Numbered from the stretch's first letter, positions 21,401 to 32,358 are shown. The stretch: 64,000 nt of DNA from Grimontia sedimenti (GCF_011045095.1 NZ_JAALDL010000007.1:124001-188000), one strand, 5' to 3'. Numbers and translations: made by a program. The notes: generated from the sequence alone by a model not told the origin.

Positions 21401-22319
21401 CATCGCCGGACTGCTCAACCAGAAGCTGTCCGCGCTGAATATTGACCGATTGCATACTACTGCCCTGGCTTTGTAGTACTGGAGCATTCGGGAACCACGC
21501 GATATCACTGTTATTCACACTGATAAGTGCAGAACGGGCTTCGCCTTTTTCTACTGTCAGCCACGCTTCGCCGCCGACTTTAGCCGTCGCCAGCGACACA
21601 TCTGGGTTAACGAATTTGCTGATCCAGCTTTTCAGCGAGACATCATCCGCCTTAACGTAAAACTCACCATCGAGTGAGCCCAGCCCATTGTTTTCAGTAA
21701 ACACCCCTTGAACATCAAGCTTATTGAGTGATGTCCCCTGAACACTCACCACACCTTGAACATGGTGAGTCCCTGCGCGGTTGTCCCAAAGCAGAGAGTT
21801 AATATCAATGGTTTTACGCTCGTCAGACGGCGACAGCAGGGTCACTTTGGCGTCGTGAATAGCAAACTGGCCCAGCCCGACCAGAAACAGACGCTCCAGC
21901 TGAGATTTCAGACTCTCATTACTTTTGTTGTCCCGCTCCGGAAGCTGAGTGAGATCGACGTTAAGCCCGGTGATCGTCACATTGGAAAACGTCGGCTCCC
22001 GGCGCTGTAACGTCGCCCAGAGATCGAACTGCATGTCGATGCTTTCAGCCGTCAGAATTTCCAGATGGGAAGTTTCAGTAGAAAGTGTCAGATCGTGCAA
22101 AGATAAAGAAGGCACCAGATAACGCCAGTGCCCTTTGAAGGTAGAAAAGTCGATGGTAAAGCCAGAGGTATCACTTGCCCAACGCTGTATCGGCGCTTTA
22201 GCCGCATCCAAGTTGGGCAATACAACACGCATGGCCGCGGTAAATACCGCAGCACACACTAGTAAAACAACGAGTAGCCATTTCACCGTCACTGCTAAGC
22301 GTTGAGCAAATTTCGCCAT
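18444..22319 (-). CDS. yhdP: YhdP, AsmA-like inter-membrane lipid transport protein
   Basis: Very large envelope protein (1291 residues; E. coli 1266) with one N-terminal transmembrane helix (about residues 12-32) and a long periplasmic beta-groove built of repeated AsmA/DUF3971-type strands, ending in the AsmA-2-like C-terminal region (GGAGRLLGLFSLDSILRK, ADVRFVPDLTSGIPVL). Family members YhdP, TamB and YdbH carry phospholipid to the outer membrane. It stands 17 bases after rng, the usual rng-yhdP order. Confidence 0.93.
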   Translation of the reverse strand: MAKFAQRLAVTVKWLLVVLLVCAAVFTAAMRVVLPNLDAAKAPIQRWASDTSGFTIDFSTFKGHWRYLVPSLSLHDLTLSTETSHLEILTAESIDMQFDLWATLQRREPTFSNVTITGLNVDLTQLPERDNKSNESLKSQLERLFLVGLGQFAIHDAKVTLLSPSDERKTIDINSLLWDNRAGTHHVQGVVSVQGTSLNKLDVQGVFTENNGLGSLDGEFYVKADDVSLKSWISKFVNPDVSLATAKVGGEAWLTVEKGEARSALISVNNSDIAWFPNAPVLQSQGSSMQSVNIQRGQLLVEQSGDGWHIATDNFAIKTDGKLWPEPNLRADINDDVWLVNLGYFDVQLLLPLRELVALPKGVENAINELAPKGMAQDIRIEQQKGGEVHYSAVLKNVGFKHWTYLPEVHKLDLTVAGVGQNGKVTLAMTDDILPYGDFFQAPLNIEQGNVVGYWQMHEDSVTIWSDSVAVRSPHLDVVGEFRLDIPFDDRSSWLAFYAEASLNNAGETWRYLPALALDEELTDYLSAAIRGGQADHAKLVWYGDFETFPYLEHQGIFQAYVPLKNGQFSFDTQWPTLTDLELDLLFQNDALYLDASNVGLMGARGYGLKGEIPSFSDDNSVLLIDANIASSGADLRDYMLATPLVDSVGAALTHVQVDGKVNGKISLNIPLNGDDVLAKGQASLKNSKVSIVSPEMTFEKVSGTIKFDNDVVWAKKLKANLLKQPINIGFKGETESDNYLVNIDIDGNWEADKLKAALDQPDMAFIEGKSAWDLNVGIALKDVGFTYDVKLDADLTTLDFNLPSPLDKPSFIKGQGSMKASGDAQSLVGQVELPNVKYQANIDISGELPVVTKSRTVIGDGELSLQPLTGNAVSIDVPVLDLHAWKDVVAKAEAAHRESKGSFPVVLPNPSRLNVKAEQVKAGELVFNNFSMAARKKSDGFHVLVGSEELAGDAWWDEDKFLTVSIEHLFLNIDLDKEKQEEEGERKGTRLANDVDRALMHYIPSTDLTVKELWLQGYRVGKVETQLLKRGQTITMPKFSIDSGGTRIRANGDWSISEKGFNHSELSFDVSAKNSSDLMGRFAVTGGIQDATVKTSGELSFDGAPWSVNVETLDGMLETKIEDGYISGVGGAGRLLGLFSLDSILRKMQLDFTGVFEDGLAFDEISGSASITNGVIVTDNIQMNALAGDMFIRGIANLAKNQVNADVRFVPDLTSGIPVLTAFAVTPQTALYVLAVTTVLSPVVDAFTQVRYQVTGAIDDPVVREVSRSTGEVTLPEQATKRLREQQKEQ

Positions 22320-22336
22320 GAAAAGAACGGTCTCGC

Positions 22337-23806
22337 TTACATCATCACTACATCAAACTGCTCTTGGGTATACAGCGGCTCTACATGCACTTTTACTTGT
22401 TTACCAATGAAGACTTCAAGCTCCGCTACTGCGTGTGATTCTTCACCTTCCAGCGCTTCGCCCACAGACGGTGACGCATACACCACAAACTTGTCGGCAT
22501 CATACGCACGGTTCACCCGGGTAATTTCGCGTAAAATTTCGTAGCAAACCGTTTCCACCGTCTTCACTGAACCACGACCTTCGCAAGTTGGACATTGGCC
22601 ACACAATACGTGCTCAATGCTTTCGCGCGTGCGCTTACGGGTCATCTCCACCAAACCAAGTTGAGTGAAGCCATTGATATTGGTTTTCACACGATCTTTC
22701 GACAACGCCTGCTCAAGTGACTGCAATACACGCTGGCGGTGTTCTTCCGAGCTCATATCGATAAAGTCGATGATGATAATGCCGCCGAGGTTACGAAGAC
22801 GAAGTTGTCGCGCGATGGCACGGGTAGCTTCAGTGTTGGTGTTGAAGATGGTCTCTTCAAGGTTACGTCGCCCCACAAACGCGCCGGTGTTGATATCCAC
22901 CGTGGTCATGGCTTCGGTTTGGTCGATAATCAGGTAGCCACCAGATTTCAGCTCCACTTTACGATCAAGTGAGCGCTGAATTTCATTCTCGGTGTCATAC
23001 ATATCGAAGATGGGCTGCTCGCCGGTGTAGAGCTCAAGCTTGTCAGACAATTCTGGCACAAACTCTTCAGTAAACTCCCTAAGTGCTTCCATCGCTGTGC
23101 GGGAATCAACACGGATAATATTGAGCTCAGTGCCGACGAAATCACGCAAAATACGCTGGGCCAAGCCCAATTCACCATAAAGCATCGACTTGGAAGGACG
23201 CTTGGCACGACGCTCCAGCACCTTGTTCCAAAGACGTTTGAGGAAAGCCGCATCCTGAGCCATTTCCTGATCCGATGCGCCTTCTGCCGCGGTGCGGATA
23301 ATGAAGCCGCCGAGGTCATCACAGTAGTCAGACACGATGTTCTTCAGGCGCTCGCGCTCTTCTTCACTTTCAATACGCTGAGACACGCCCACATGCGCTG
23401 CGCCAGGCATAAATACCAAGTAGCGGGAAGGTAAGGTGATGTCTGTGGTCAGACGCGCGCCTTTGGTACCCAGAGGGTCTTTTACCACCTGCACCACAAT
23501 ATCCTGCCCCTGGCGAACCAGCTCAGAAATATCTCGTACCTGAAATTGCTGCTTTTCGTTTTCAGCGACACATTCAGTGTGAGGAACGATGTCGGAGGCG
23601 TGCAGGAACGCTGCTTTATCAAGACCGATATCGACGAAAGCCGCCTGCATACCTGGCAGTACGCGGCTCACTTTGCCTTTGTAGATGTTGCCAACAATGC
23701 CGCGCTTCGCTTCGCGCTCAATATGCACTTCCTGCAGATTACCCGCCTCAATCATGGCGACACGGGTTTCTGAAGGCGTCACGTTAATCAATAACTCTGC
23801 GTTCAT
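22337..23806 (-). CDS. rng: RNase G
   Basis: Endoribonuclease of the RNase E/G family involved in 16S rRNA 5-prime maturation and mRNA decay. N-terminal S1 domain (about residues 36-125), catalytic DNase I-like region with [20 protein letters not shown] and IIIIDFIDM (Mg-binding aspartates), and the zinc-link CGQCPTCEG. 489 residues, the length of E. coli RNase G, with no RNase E-type C-terminal tail. It overlaps the maf end by 4 bases. Confidence 0.96.
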   Translation of the reverse strand: MNAELLINVTPSETRVAMIEAGNLQEVHIEREAKRGIVGNIYKGKVSRVLPGMQAAFVDIGLDKAAFLHASDIVPHTECVAENEKQQFQVRDISELVRQGQDIVVQVVKDPLGTKGARLTTDITLPSRYLVFMPGAAHVGVSQRIESEEERERLKNIVSDYCDDLGGFIIRTAAEGASDQEMAQDAAFLKRLWNKVLERRAKRPSKSMLYGELGLAQRILRDFVGTELNIIRVDSRTAMEALREFTEEFVPELSDKLELYTGEQPIFDMYDTENEIQRSLDRKVELKSGGYLIIDQTEAMTTVDINTGAFVGRRNLEETIFNTNTEATRAIARQLRLRNLGGIIIIDFIDMSSEEHRQRVLQSLEQALSKDRVKTNINGFTQLGLVEMTRKRTRESIEHVLCGQCPTCEGRGSVKTVETVCYEILREITRVNRAYDADKFVVYASPSVGEALEGEESHAVAELEVFIGKQVKVHVEPLYTQEQFDVVMM

Positions 23807-24390
23807 AGGTTTTTACCGCTTAATTTTTGGAATTCTTTTAACAGAGTATCTGTTTCGTAAAGTGGCAGACCGACCACAGCATGATAACTGCCGTCAATTC
23901 GGGTCACGAACCGGCCGCCAAGTCCCTGAATCGCATAGCTTCCTGCTTTGTCGCAAGGTTCGCCGCTATGCCAGTAGGTTTCGATTTCTTCGTCACTCAG
24001 GGGTTTAAACCATACATTAGTTGTGACCAGAGTGGTCAGGGAATGGTTCCGATCTGCCAGCGTCACAGCCGTCATCACCTGATGTTGGCGATCAGACAAC
24101 TGGCGCAGCATGGCGAGCGACGCATCAAGATCTGCGGGCTTTTCCAATACCTTGCCGTCACAGACAACGATGGTGTCTGAGCCCAGCACTGGCAGGTCGA
24201 CAGGCGCGACATTGACGCCGGCTTTTGCCTTATCGAGGGATAAACGGCGGACATAGTCCGCCGCTTGTTCATGAGGCTGGCGCTGTTCTTCAACGTCAAC
24301 ACGTAAAATCTCAAACTGGACAGAGAGTTGTTCCAGCAGCGCCTTTCTGCGAGGTGAGGCAGACGCGAGATAAAGTTGAAGATCTGCCAT
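23803..24390 (-). CDS. maf: Maf-like nucleotide pyrophosphatase (YhdE type)
   Basis: House-cleaning pyrophosphatase of the Maf/HAM1 fold; the YhdE branch hydrolyses dTTP/UTP and modified forms. Diagnostic N-terminus [17 protein letters not shown], then [18 protein letters not shown] and [20 protein letters not shown]. 195 residues. Placed between mreD and rng, exactly as in E. coli (mreBCD-yhdE-rng). Confidence 0.94.
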   Translation of the reverse strand: MADLQLYLASASPRRKALLEQLSVQFEILRVDVEEQRQPHEQAADYVRRLSLDKAKAGVNVAPVDLPVLGSDTIVVCDGKVLEKPADLDASLAMLRQLSDRQHQVMTAVTLADRNHSLTTLVTTNVWFKPLSDEEIETYWHSGEPCDKAGSYAIQGLGGRFVTRIDGSYHAVVGLPLYETDTLLKEFQKLSGKNL

Positions 24391-24402
24391 GATTTCTCCA
24401 GA

Positions 24403-24891
24403 TTACTTAATCGAAAATTGACGGCGCACCCGTCGCAGCAGCAAAAACAGCCAAGGCCATAATAAGAAGTTAAGCAGACCTGCCCAAAGCTGCGCCGGGT
24501 CGAACTGGACATTGGATACCAAGTACTCCGCCCAAAACTCTAGCACTTTTCCTGCCAAGGTCAGCAAAGACAAGAGTGCTGCCTGTTGCCAGAGCGACAT
24601 GTTACGCAGCATCTGAAAGTTCAGCGCGACAATATAAACCAGCACTGACATCATCAAGCCGCGCACACCGAGTGTGGAGCCCAGCATTAAATCCCAGAGC
24701 AAACCAACCACCAGCGCCGTGCCGACATTCACACGGTGTGGCAGTGCCAATACCCAATAGAAAGCCACCAACAACACCCAGGATGGGCGAAATGGTGCCA
24801 GCTCACCAGGCCACGGCGCGGCCTGAAGGATCAGTGCGATAATAAACGACAGCCAGATAAGCGCACGGCCACGCATGCTTGAATTAGCCAT
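24403..24891 (-). CDS. mreD: MreD, rod-shape determining membrane protein
   Basis: Integral membrane subunit of the elongasome with about five transmembrane helices; 162 residues as in E. coli MreD. Family features include RPSWVLLVAFYWVLALPHRV and GLLWDLMLGSTLGVRGL. It overlaps mreC by 8 bases at its start, consistent with coupled translation. Confidence 0.95.
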   Translation of the reverse strand: MANSSMRGRALIWLSFIIALILQAAPWPGELAPFRPSWVLLVAFYWVLALPHRVNVGTALVVGLLWDLMLGSTLGVRGLMMSVLVYIVALNFQMLRNMSLWQQAALLSLLTLAGKVLEFWAEYLVSNVQFDPAQLWAGLLNFLLWPWLFLLLRRVRRQFSIK

Positions 24892-25806
24892 TGCTTACCT
24901 CTTCGGTTTGTTCTTCGGTCGTTGAAGGTTGGGCATCTTCACTTGCAGGTGTTTGCCCTTCCTCTTCAACCACTTCTTCTTTCTCAACGTCAGTTGGCCA
25001 CACCAGCAGCAAATATCTCAAACGATCAAACTGCACTTCTGGCTTAGCGTCCACCTGTGCAAATGGGCGTTTGTTGTCAAAAGAGAACGACGTGACTCTC
25101 GCCACCGGATAGCCTTCAGGGAATACACCACCCAAGCCAGACGTGACCAGCATGTCGCCCGGCTCAATGTCCGTGCTGCTTGGGATGTTTTCCAACTGGA
25201 TATTGTCGTTATCACCGCGACCTGAAGCGATAACACGAATATCGTTACGCACTACCTGAACTGGAATCGCATGGGTTGGATCAGTGATAAGCAGTACACG
25301 GCTATTGTGTGCACCGACATAAGAAACTTGCCCTACGATGCCCCGCTCGTTAATCACTGGCTGGCCTTCGTAAACCCCGTTTGTACGCCCTTTATCAATC
25401 ATCACCTGATGCTTGTAAGGGTCAGAGTCTACCGCCATGACTTCCGCTACCATCTTGCGTTCGTCACGCACAAACGGAGAACCCAGTAGCTCGCGAAGAC
25501 GCTGATTTTCTTGCTCCAGTTGATCCAAGATCAACTGTCCGCTTCGTAGCAGCAGGACTTCTTCTTTGAGCTTGGTGTTGTCAATCAACAGCTGTTGGTG
25601 CGAGGTGAACTGACGGAAGACATTATCGAGCAGATCACGCGGCACATTCGACGCGTATTGCAACGGCGCGACCAGCGAGTTCAGCAAATAACGGAAATTG
25701 GTGAAGGCACCCAAACGACTATCAGCCAGCATAAGGCTGGCTGATATTAAAGAGCGAAGAACAGGCGTAATTGTAGCGATGGCCCACGGCCAAAAATTGG
25801 TTTCAT
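24884..25806 (-). CDS. mreC: MreC, rod-shape protein, with apparent single-base frameshift near codon 19
   Basis: Periplasmic scaffold of the elongasome: TM helix, coiled coil, then beta-barrel domains (VMIDKGRTNGVYEGQPVI, VLVTSGLGGVFPEGYPVA-like). The expected N-terminus is encoded from the ATG at 25806: MKPIFGRGPSLQLRLFFAL, the family signature, but this frame stops at 25749-25747. The rest (LISASLMLADSRLGAF onward, 282 residues from the internal Met at 25732) lies in the -1 frame. One added T in the CTTTAA run (25752-25747) would restore a continuous protein with 27 residues before ADSRL, the same number as E. coli MreC. Either a sequencing or assembly error, a recent mutation, or a ribosomal slip. 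The acidic C-terminal tail is normal. Confidence 0.88.
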
Positions 25807-25838
25807 TCAGTTACAACCTGTTTGTTGATGGAAGAAGA

Positions 25839-26891
<1,053 letters not shown>

Positions 26892-26998
26892 TTAATCCTG
26901 CAAGCGTTAAAATTCTTCAAATTCCGCTAAATGTACCAACGCTGACGGGGCGCGGCAAGGTGATGATCTACAAACCTGAATGAGATCTGTCTTTTTTT

Positions 26999-29900
26999 TC
27001 ATTCCCCTGTCAATGTGATGTTTTTTTCACCTTTATAGATGACACGATCACTTCCCCGGTAAAACCCAAAGGTTCCTATTGCGCTGGGATCATCATCAAA
27101 TTGCGCACCCTGCCAATTATGTTGCAACCAGGTTTGTGGTGCAGCGCTGCCGATCGCCGTATCCAGCCTCTGCCAGTAACGGAACTGCTCCCGGTTTAAA
27201 TTGCCATTTTGAGCCGGAGCCTTCACAACAAACTCGGAGCGGCCATTTTCGACAGTTTTCTTTGTTATGGTGCGGTTGGCGCTATCGCGCAAGAAAATCT
27301 GGGCACGATTGGCTTCTTCGCTGGTACTGCTGAATAGCACTTCTTTCTCACCAATATCGGTCGATATTTCTGATGCATTGTCTCGTGTATTGGTGACAAA
27401 ACGCTGACCATTAAACACTTCGACTACAACTGGCATGGTTTGTTCACGCGAAAGATCTTGGGTTTCAGTAAATCCTTCCATGCGCATCCGGCCAAACATA
27501 AATTCACCTTGGGCGAACTCGGCGCCAAACTCGCCATCTACATCAGGGTTTGGCAACTTTTCGACGCACTGGCTCGTAGTACTGTCATTGCAAAATCTGA
27601 AATCCGTACCATCCCTATCTGGCTGACTCGGATCTACACCCGCAACAAATTTCAACTCGGGATATGGCCCATCTGGCGAACTGCCCTTATCAACCATCAT
27701 ATTACCACTGAAGCTAAATCGACTGCCGGTCTCGCCATCTCCGATCCAGCGTCCTGTCAAACGACTGCTAGGGTGCTGCCAACGCGATGTGAGGCTTTCA
27801 TATCCTGTCACACCAGATGACGGTATCATCGCCCAGTCCACAAACTGGGCTTTATCTGCATCATCAAACAGATGGTAGTTTTTCACTGCCTGATGCTTAG
27901 CGTTCATCGCCAAAACTGTGTATTGCCCTTCGAAAGGCTGGTTCATATAAGTAAAGCCTTCGCCGCCGCTGTCCTGGTTATCGCTGATAGCGGGTGTGAT
28001 GTTTCCTGACAGAGAGAAATAAGCAGGGTAGAAGCGTCCAACCTCCAATTCCCCCGGATTCACAATCATTCCAAGGTACGGGTTTGTTAGCTTTGAGCGA
28101 ATGCCGAATGAACCAACATCGCTAACTGAAAGGCCATTGAACCGGTATCGGTTGCTCGCATTCACTTGAGTATGTGCTTTTGGTGCTATCCCATGAATTT
28201 GAGCGCCTTTGCCACCTGTAGGTTTTTTTATAATGGCCGTTTCATCCAACGTGACAAACGCTTCCGGAGCGCCCATTTTCCAGAAGTTGGGCGTAGCTTC
28301 TCTTTGGCAAAATGAAGATGCAAGTGGAGCCTCAGTACCGTTAGTCAAATCCGTTCCATTCAGATCGTTTCCACCAGACCAAATCACTGGCGTTAACGCC
28401 AGACCAAAACTCTCTCCAGCCATTTTGAAAGCGTTATCGGGATTACCCGGCATACCACAGAATGCAAAAGTATATGGGCGGGAGTGAACAATTATGTCTC
28501 CGGTTAACTCAGAAACATAATCTTTGCCTTCAGGCTCATCTGAAGCCTCAGTCGCTAATCCGCCTTTATTGTTTTCTTTGATATTGGCAAAAATAGGGAT
28601 ATTGATAGGAATAGCGATTTCACCGGCATCGTTGTACCGAACATCCAGATCTGCTTTTCCTTCGGTAAAAGTTATCGCGTTAGGATTACTTCCATTCGCA
28701 GAAATACCATTTACATAAGCTAGCTTGGTGCCAGTTGAAGGCGAGTCATATTTTGTCGATGCTTCTAGGTCAAAGGTGCCATTGATATGTTTAACACTGC
28801 AGCTTTGTCCATTGCCTGCGCTTTTTACAACTTCAATAAGTACATTTTCTTCTTTACCCGCAACAAGCTTTAATGGACTGCCCGCATTTAAGCGAAGACC
28901 TATTTTTTCAAAATGAAAAGGGCCCGCTGTATCTTCTAAAGTTCCTTCCACCTGCTCGCTGTTTTTGAAAGTCCCTTTAACTGAAACATCGCCACCGCTT
29001 CCGCCAAGCCAAAGATGAGCGACACCATTTACCACCGGAACATTGTTCATCCACTTATTAGTGCAATTGGAGTTAGGCATACCATCTGTAGCCCAACAAG
29101 CGTGTTGGTTAGGTGATGTTACAGATACGTCTAGCAAACCATTTACATCGTCCTGAAGGACATCATTGGAGTCCAATATTGAGAAAGTCAGAGGAATGCG
29201 GTTACAGCCGCTGGCAGTGGCTGTTTCAGGAGAGATGTTTAGTTTATAGCTCTGCCGTGGAGCAGCATATTTTAATTTTGAATATCCACCTAGCTCTAGG
29301 TATCTGGCTGTAACTGCACCATATATAATGGTGCCAAAGTTTTGCTTGGGTTGCGAGCCCGCAATTTTTACTACACCGTCGGCATAAACATAAGCGTGTG
29401 TTTTGGAAAACTCTCCGAATTGTGCATCAAAAATGCCGCTAACGGATGCGTTTGCCGATGAATTGTTGTGAACCCAAAGGATGAGGTTACTCGGTTCGCC
29501 ATATGTGGAAAAACTCGTATCCTTAAAATAGTTAATAGTGGAGCTTGAACCAACTTTCAGGCTGTTTACATGTATTTCAACTTCACCTTCTACACTGATA
29601 TTCACTGAGTCACTGATTATTAAATCACCGAAATAGTATATCCCTGGCTTAAAGTGAAGATTAACGTTTTGGAGCACTCGAACAACCTTATAGCGAGGTT
29701 CCGAAGGTGTGAGCGTGAAATTCTTCGACTGATAAGAAGAGAATTGCTTCTCTTCATTCACAAGTGGATGGGTTCCTTTGTTCACCTCAAGTGGCTCTAG
29801 GCCAACGTATGTTGCTCTGATGAGATCACTACGTTCACAAGGCACTGTATTGGTTCCATCGACTCCCCCATCTCCGCATTTGGCATTGTACTTTTTATCG

Positions 29901-30130
29901 TATTGACCGAATCCCAAGAAAACCTTCTCTTGCTCTAAATGCTCAACCATCGACTCAGATTGAGCTACGACACAGCTCGAAGCTATGCTAGTTTTTGAGC
30001 CACATTTAAATTTAACGCTATCTGCCAGAGGAGCTTGTGATTGCGCAGGCCCTGGGAAATAGCTTGTTAGAGAAGCATCTGCAGTAGCAGAGAAAAAAAA
30101 GAGCCAAACGATTGAGAGCTGTTTAATCAT
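26999..30130 (-). CDS. mshQ: MshQ, large MSHA biogenesis protein
   Basis: Large secreted or envelope protein at the end of the MSHA operon, role not established; possibly a tip adhesin-like component. 1043 residues from the chosen ATG (MIKQLSIVWLFFFSATADA), which gives a signal peptide and is preceded by GGGGGA; a longer reading would run into mshP and adds an unrelated 36 residues. The middle has Ig/Ca-like beta-rich sequence, and the C-terminus (GTFGFYRGSDRVIYKGE) is the DUF6701 type found in MshQ proteins. It starts 1 base after the mshP stop. Many cysteines, consistent with export. Confidence 0.88.
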   Translation of the reverse strand: MIKQLSIVWLFFFSATADASLTSYFPGPAQSQAPLADSVKFKCGSKTSIASSCVVAQSESMVEHLEQEKVFLGFGQYDKKYNAKCGDGGVDGTNTVPCERSDLIRATYVGLEPLEVNKGTHPLVNEEKQFSSYQSKNFTLTPSEPRYKVVRVLQNVNLHFKPGIYYFGDLIISDSVNISVEGEVEIHVNSLKVGSSSTINYFKDTSFSTYGEPSNLILWVHNNSSANASVSGIFDAQFGEFSKTHAYVYADGVVKIAGSQPKQNFGTIIYGAVTARYLELGGYSKLKYAAPRQSYKLNISPETATASGCNRIPLTFSILDSNDVLQDDVNGLLDVSVTSPNQHACWATDGMPNSNCTNKWMNNVPVVNGVAHLWLGGSGGDVSVKGTFKNSEQVEGTLEDTAGPFHFEKIGLRLNAGSPLKLVAGKEENVLIEVVKSAGNGQSCSVKHINGTFDLEASTKYDSPSTGTKLAYVNGISANGSNPNAITFTEGKADLDVRYNDAGEIAIPINIPIFANIKENNKGGLATEASDEPEGKDYVSELTGDIIVHSRPYTFAFCGMPGNPDNAFKMAGESFGLALTPVIWSGGNDLNGTDLTNGTEAPLASSFCQREATPNFWKMGAPEAFVTLDETAIIKKPTGGKGAQIHGIAPKAHTQVNASNRYRFNGLSVSDVGSFGIRSKLTNPYLGMIVNPGELEVGRFYPAYFSLSGNITPAISDNQDSGGEGFTYMNQPFEGQYTVLAMNAKHQAVKNYHLFDDADKAQFVDWAMIPSSGVTGYESLTSRWQHPSSRLTGRWIGDGETGSRFSFSGNMMVDKGSSPDGPYPELKFVAGVDPSQPDRDGTDFRFCNDSTTSQCVEKLPNPDVDGEFGAEFAQGEFMFGRMRMEGFTETQDLSREQTMPVVVEVFNGQRFVTNTRDNASEISTDIGEKEVLFSSTSEEANRAQIFLRDSANRTITKKTVENGRSEFVVKAPAQNGNLNREQFRYWQRLDTAIGSAAPQTWLQHNWQGAQFDDDPSAIGTFGFYRGSDRVIYKGEKNITLTGE

Positions 30131-30131
30131 C

Positions 30132-30563
30132 CTAAATCCCCCTAGCCCAGCTCTCTTGCAATCGCACAACCTGATGTGCACCACTACCGCATTGCCCCTT
30201 ACTCTCAACGCGGTATTGAACAAACTCCCCAGCGTCAATGGTTTCGCAAGTCACTGAAACCGAACAGCCGCGAAGACCTGCGGCACTAAAACTCGTCACA
30301 ACAGGTGTTTCACTGCATGTTGCTACAGGTAGATTGTTAGCATCTTTGGCCAGCGGAAATAGTCTCGCCATCGCCATTTCAGTGCCACTGTTAGCCGCAA
30401 GCCAGGCGCGTGTGCCCAAAACTTCACGGGTAGTGGTATCACTTTGTGAGGTGGTGATTTGCATCAGCGCAGCACCAAGTGCCGCCAAGGCTGTCATCGC
30501 AAATACCGCGATGATTAACATGCTGCCTTTTTGGCGTTTGGGAGAAGTAAATTTACGGTGCAT
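30132..30563 (-). CDS. mshP: MshP, MSHA minor pilin-like protein
   Basis: 143-residue PilX-like pseudopilin. The N-terminus is basic and Lys-rich (SPKRQKGSMLIIAVFAMTAL) with a prepilin-type Gly-Ser junction and hydrophobic helix, but lacks the Glu5 of standard pilins, as is usual for PilX/GspK-like members. Several cysteines in the globular part. It overlaps the mshO end by 11 bases. Confidence 0.88.
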   Translation of the reverse strand: MHRKFTSPKRQKGSMLIIAVFAMTALAALGAALMQITTSQSDTTTREVLGTRAWLAANSGTEMAMARLFPLAKDANNLPVATCSETPVVTSFSAAGLRGCSVSVTCETIDAGEFVQYRVESKGQCGSGAHQVVRLQESWARGI

Positions 30564-31302
30564 TGAGAACCTGCACTTGTTGGTTATAAACAGAATATTC
30601 GCCGGATTGGCTGAACTTGTAGGTGATATCGATCAGGTTACCGCTGGCTAAAGATGTGGTGCCCAAATTAAATCCGCTGCCGGCAGCAATGTTCATTGCC
30701 AAGGTTGTACTGTTTTGACTGCCATTGTTAATACGGCGCTCAAGGGTTCCAGTTTTGTTATCAAAGCAGAAGCTGACTGAGTTTTCGTAAATATAGAAAC
30801 GTCGGGAGGGTGATTCAGCAGGCCAAGGATCCGCAGCCGTTTTCGAGGTAGTGATTGTATTGCCAGAAACGCCCGTGATCTGGTAGCTGTTCTCCCCAGT
30901 CAAATCTGCAGGCGATGAAGGTAAAAACACAATCCGATGATTTTCGCTCACTTTGGATTGCCAATCAGTCTCTTGGGTAGACAGCGCAACACTTAGCGTA
31001 TTTTCTCCCTCCACCAACTGATGATAAGTGCCGGAATAGCGAATCGGCATAAACGTTAAACACTTGCCGGTGCTGTATACATGCAAACTGTTTGGTACCG
31101 CATGTCGCAGCTCTCTACCTACCCGCTCAACCGCAAAACGGGCTTCGGATTGCAAGGCTTCACGGTTTCGTGATTCCACATAGCCCGATGCACTGGATTC
31201 GATAAAGCCAAAGATACCAACCGAAACAATCGCCAGAATCGTCAAGGTAACGATTAGCTCCACCAGCGTAAATCCGCGAGGTTTGCGGGTGAATAAAGCC
31301 AT
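30553..31302 (-). CDS. mshO: MshO, MSHA minor pilin
   Basis: Prepilin-like protein with the type IV N-methylation motif RGFTLVELIVTLTILAIV after a short basic leader (MALFTRKP), then a 220-residue globular domain (SEARFAVERVGRELRHA, a GspJ/PilW-like helix). Probably part of a priming minor-pilin complex at the pilus tip. It starts on the base where mshD ends. Confidence 0.9.
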   Translation of the reverse strand: MALFTRKPRGFTLVELIVTLTILAIVSVGIFGFIESSASGYVESRNREALQSEARFAVERVGRELRHAVPNSLHVYSTGKCLTFMPIRYSGTYHQLVEGENTLSVALSTQETDWQSKVSENHRIVFLPSSPADLTGENSYQITGVSGNTITTSKTAADPWPAESPSRRFYIYENSVSFCFDNKTGTLERRINNGSQNSTTLAMNIAAGSGFNLGTTSLASGNLIDITYKFSQSGEYSVYNQQVQVLNAP

Positions 31303-31907
31303 CAGAAGTTGCTCCGATAGGCCGTGAAGTCATATCGACCAAAACTGCCAGTATCGACGTACAGGTCGATGCGTTTATAGAGTCTGGCATTGTTGGTGCT
31401 GTCAGCAAAAGTGCTGTTGTCGTACTCGACATTGATATCGACGGTGAAGCCTTTGTAATCCAACGCAGAGCCACCAACCAAAGCGCTCAAATCGCCTCTG
31501 TGGGTTCGAGTACAGGCCGAGCTTTCTCCCCAGCACCCGATATAGTCTTCAACAGCAACAAAACCCGTTCCTGCTGTAAGTGGAGAAGAACAGGTTTGAA
31601 TAGGATTCGGGGCAACAATACCCTGCGCCAAAACGGCGTCAGCGTCTTCATCACAGCGCCAGCGGCTGCCGTTGGGGTCAGAGTTTTTATCAAAATGACG
31701 TGCCAGGATCTCATTCATCACCGCTTGCCCAAGCGCTGCAGCACGGGCTTCATAATGCGGATTGGCAGATTTGGCGAACATAGGGAAAAGGGTGGTACTA
31801 AGCAGCACCATGGCAACGCCAAACACGACAATGCCAATCACTAACTCCACCAACGTGTAGCCACGCTGATGGTTTGAAATTCGATAAGATTTTTCAGCTG
31901 CAGGCAT
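31302..31907 (-). CDS. mshD: MshD, MSHA minor pilin
   Basis: Prepilin-like protein, 201 residues, with a longer leader (MPAAEKSYRISNHQRG) before YTLVELVIGIVVFGVAMVL. The globular region has GQAVMNEILARHFDKN and several cysteines. Overlaps mshC by 14 bases. Function as minor pilin is by family and position. Confidence 0.9.
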   Translation of the reverse strand: MPAAEKSYRISNHQRGYTLVELVIGIVVFGVAMVLLSTTLFPMFAKSANPHYEARAAALGQAVMNEILARHFDKNSDPNGSRWRCDEDADAVLAQGIVAPNPIQTCSSPLTAGTGFVAVEDYIGCWGESSACTRTHRGDLSALVGGSALDYKGFTVDINVEYDNSTFADSTNNARLYKRIDLYVDTGSFGRYDFTAYRSNF

Positions 31908-32358
31908 AGAAATAGCCCTCGCTGTTTAAACAAATACTGGCTTCTGTACCGCCTTGGGAGAAGGTAAATTCACACACAGAAGAGGTGCAAAGTCGATTAC
32001 CTACTGCATTTACCGGGCGTCCCAGCAAATCAAAGTAAATCGTTTGAACGGGTGAAATGCGAACTTGTGATTCAGAAAGATCTACAACATCACTGCGGTT
32101 TTCACCAAAACTACAGGCAGAGTTGCTACTGCCCCCCATTCGGGAGGCAGCAACATACAAGGCATTGCAGGCAGAAGACGGCGTCTCCTGCTGCATCGCC
32201 CTCAGCTGGACTTGTCTGGCAACAGACACGCCCGTATCCCGCGCACTGGTTACTGAAAAAGCTTCAGACCCCGACATACGCGGTACAGCAAACACACTAA
32301 TAATGCCGAGGATCACCAGTACTGTGATCAGCTCGATTAGGGTGAAGCCTTTATTCAT
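31894..32358 (-). CDS. mshC: MshC, MSHA minor pilin
   Basis: 154-residue prepilin with short leader MNKG and helix FTLIELITVLVILGIISVFA, GspH-like. It follows mshA after 3 bases, so there is no room for a separate promoter or terminator between major and minor pilins. Confidence 0.9.
   Translation of the reverse strand: MNKGFTLIELITVLVILGIISVFAVPRMSGSEAFSVTSARDTGVSVARQVQLRAMQQETPSSACNALYVAASRMGGSSNSACSFGENRSDVVDLSESQVRISPVQTIYFDLLGRPVNAVGNRLCTSSVCEFTFSQGGTEASICLNSEGYFYACS

Noticed and set aside
25733-25810. CTG at 25810 as a non-canonical mreC start in the frame of the main coding region
   Set aside because: The ATG four bases further in encodes the exact MreC N-terminal signature in another frame, so a lost base explains the data better than a CTG start.
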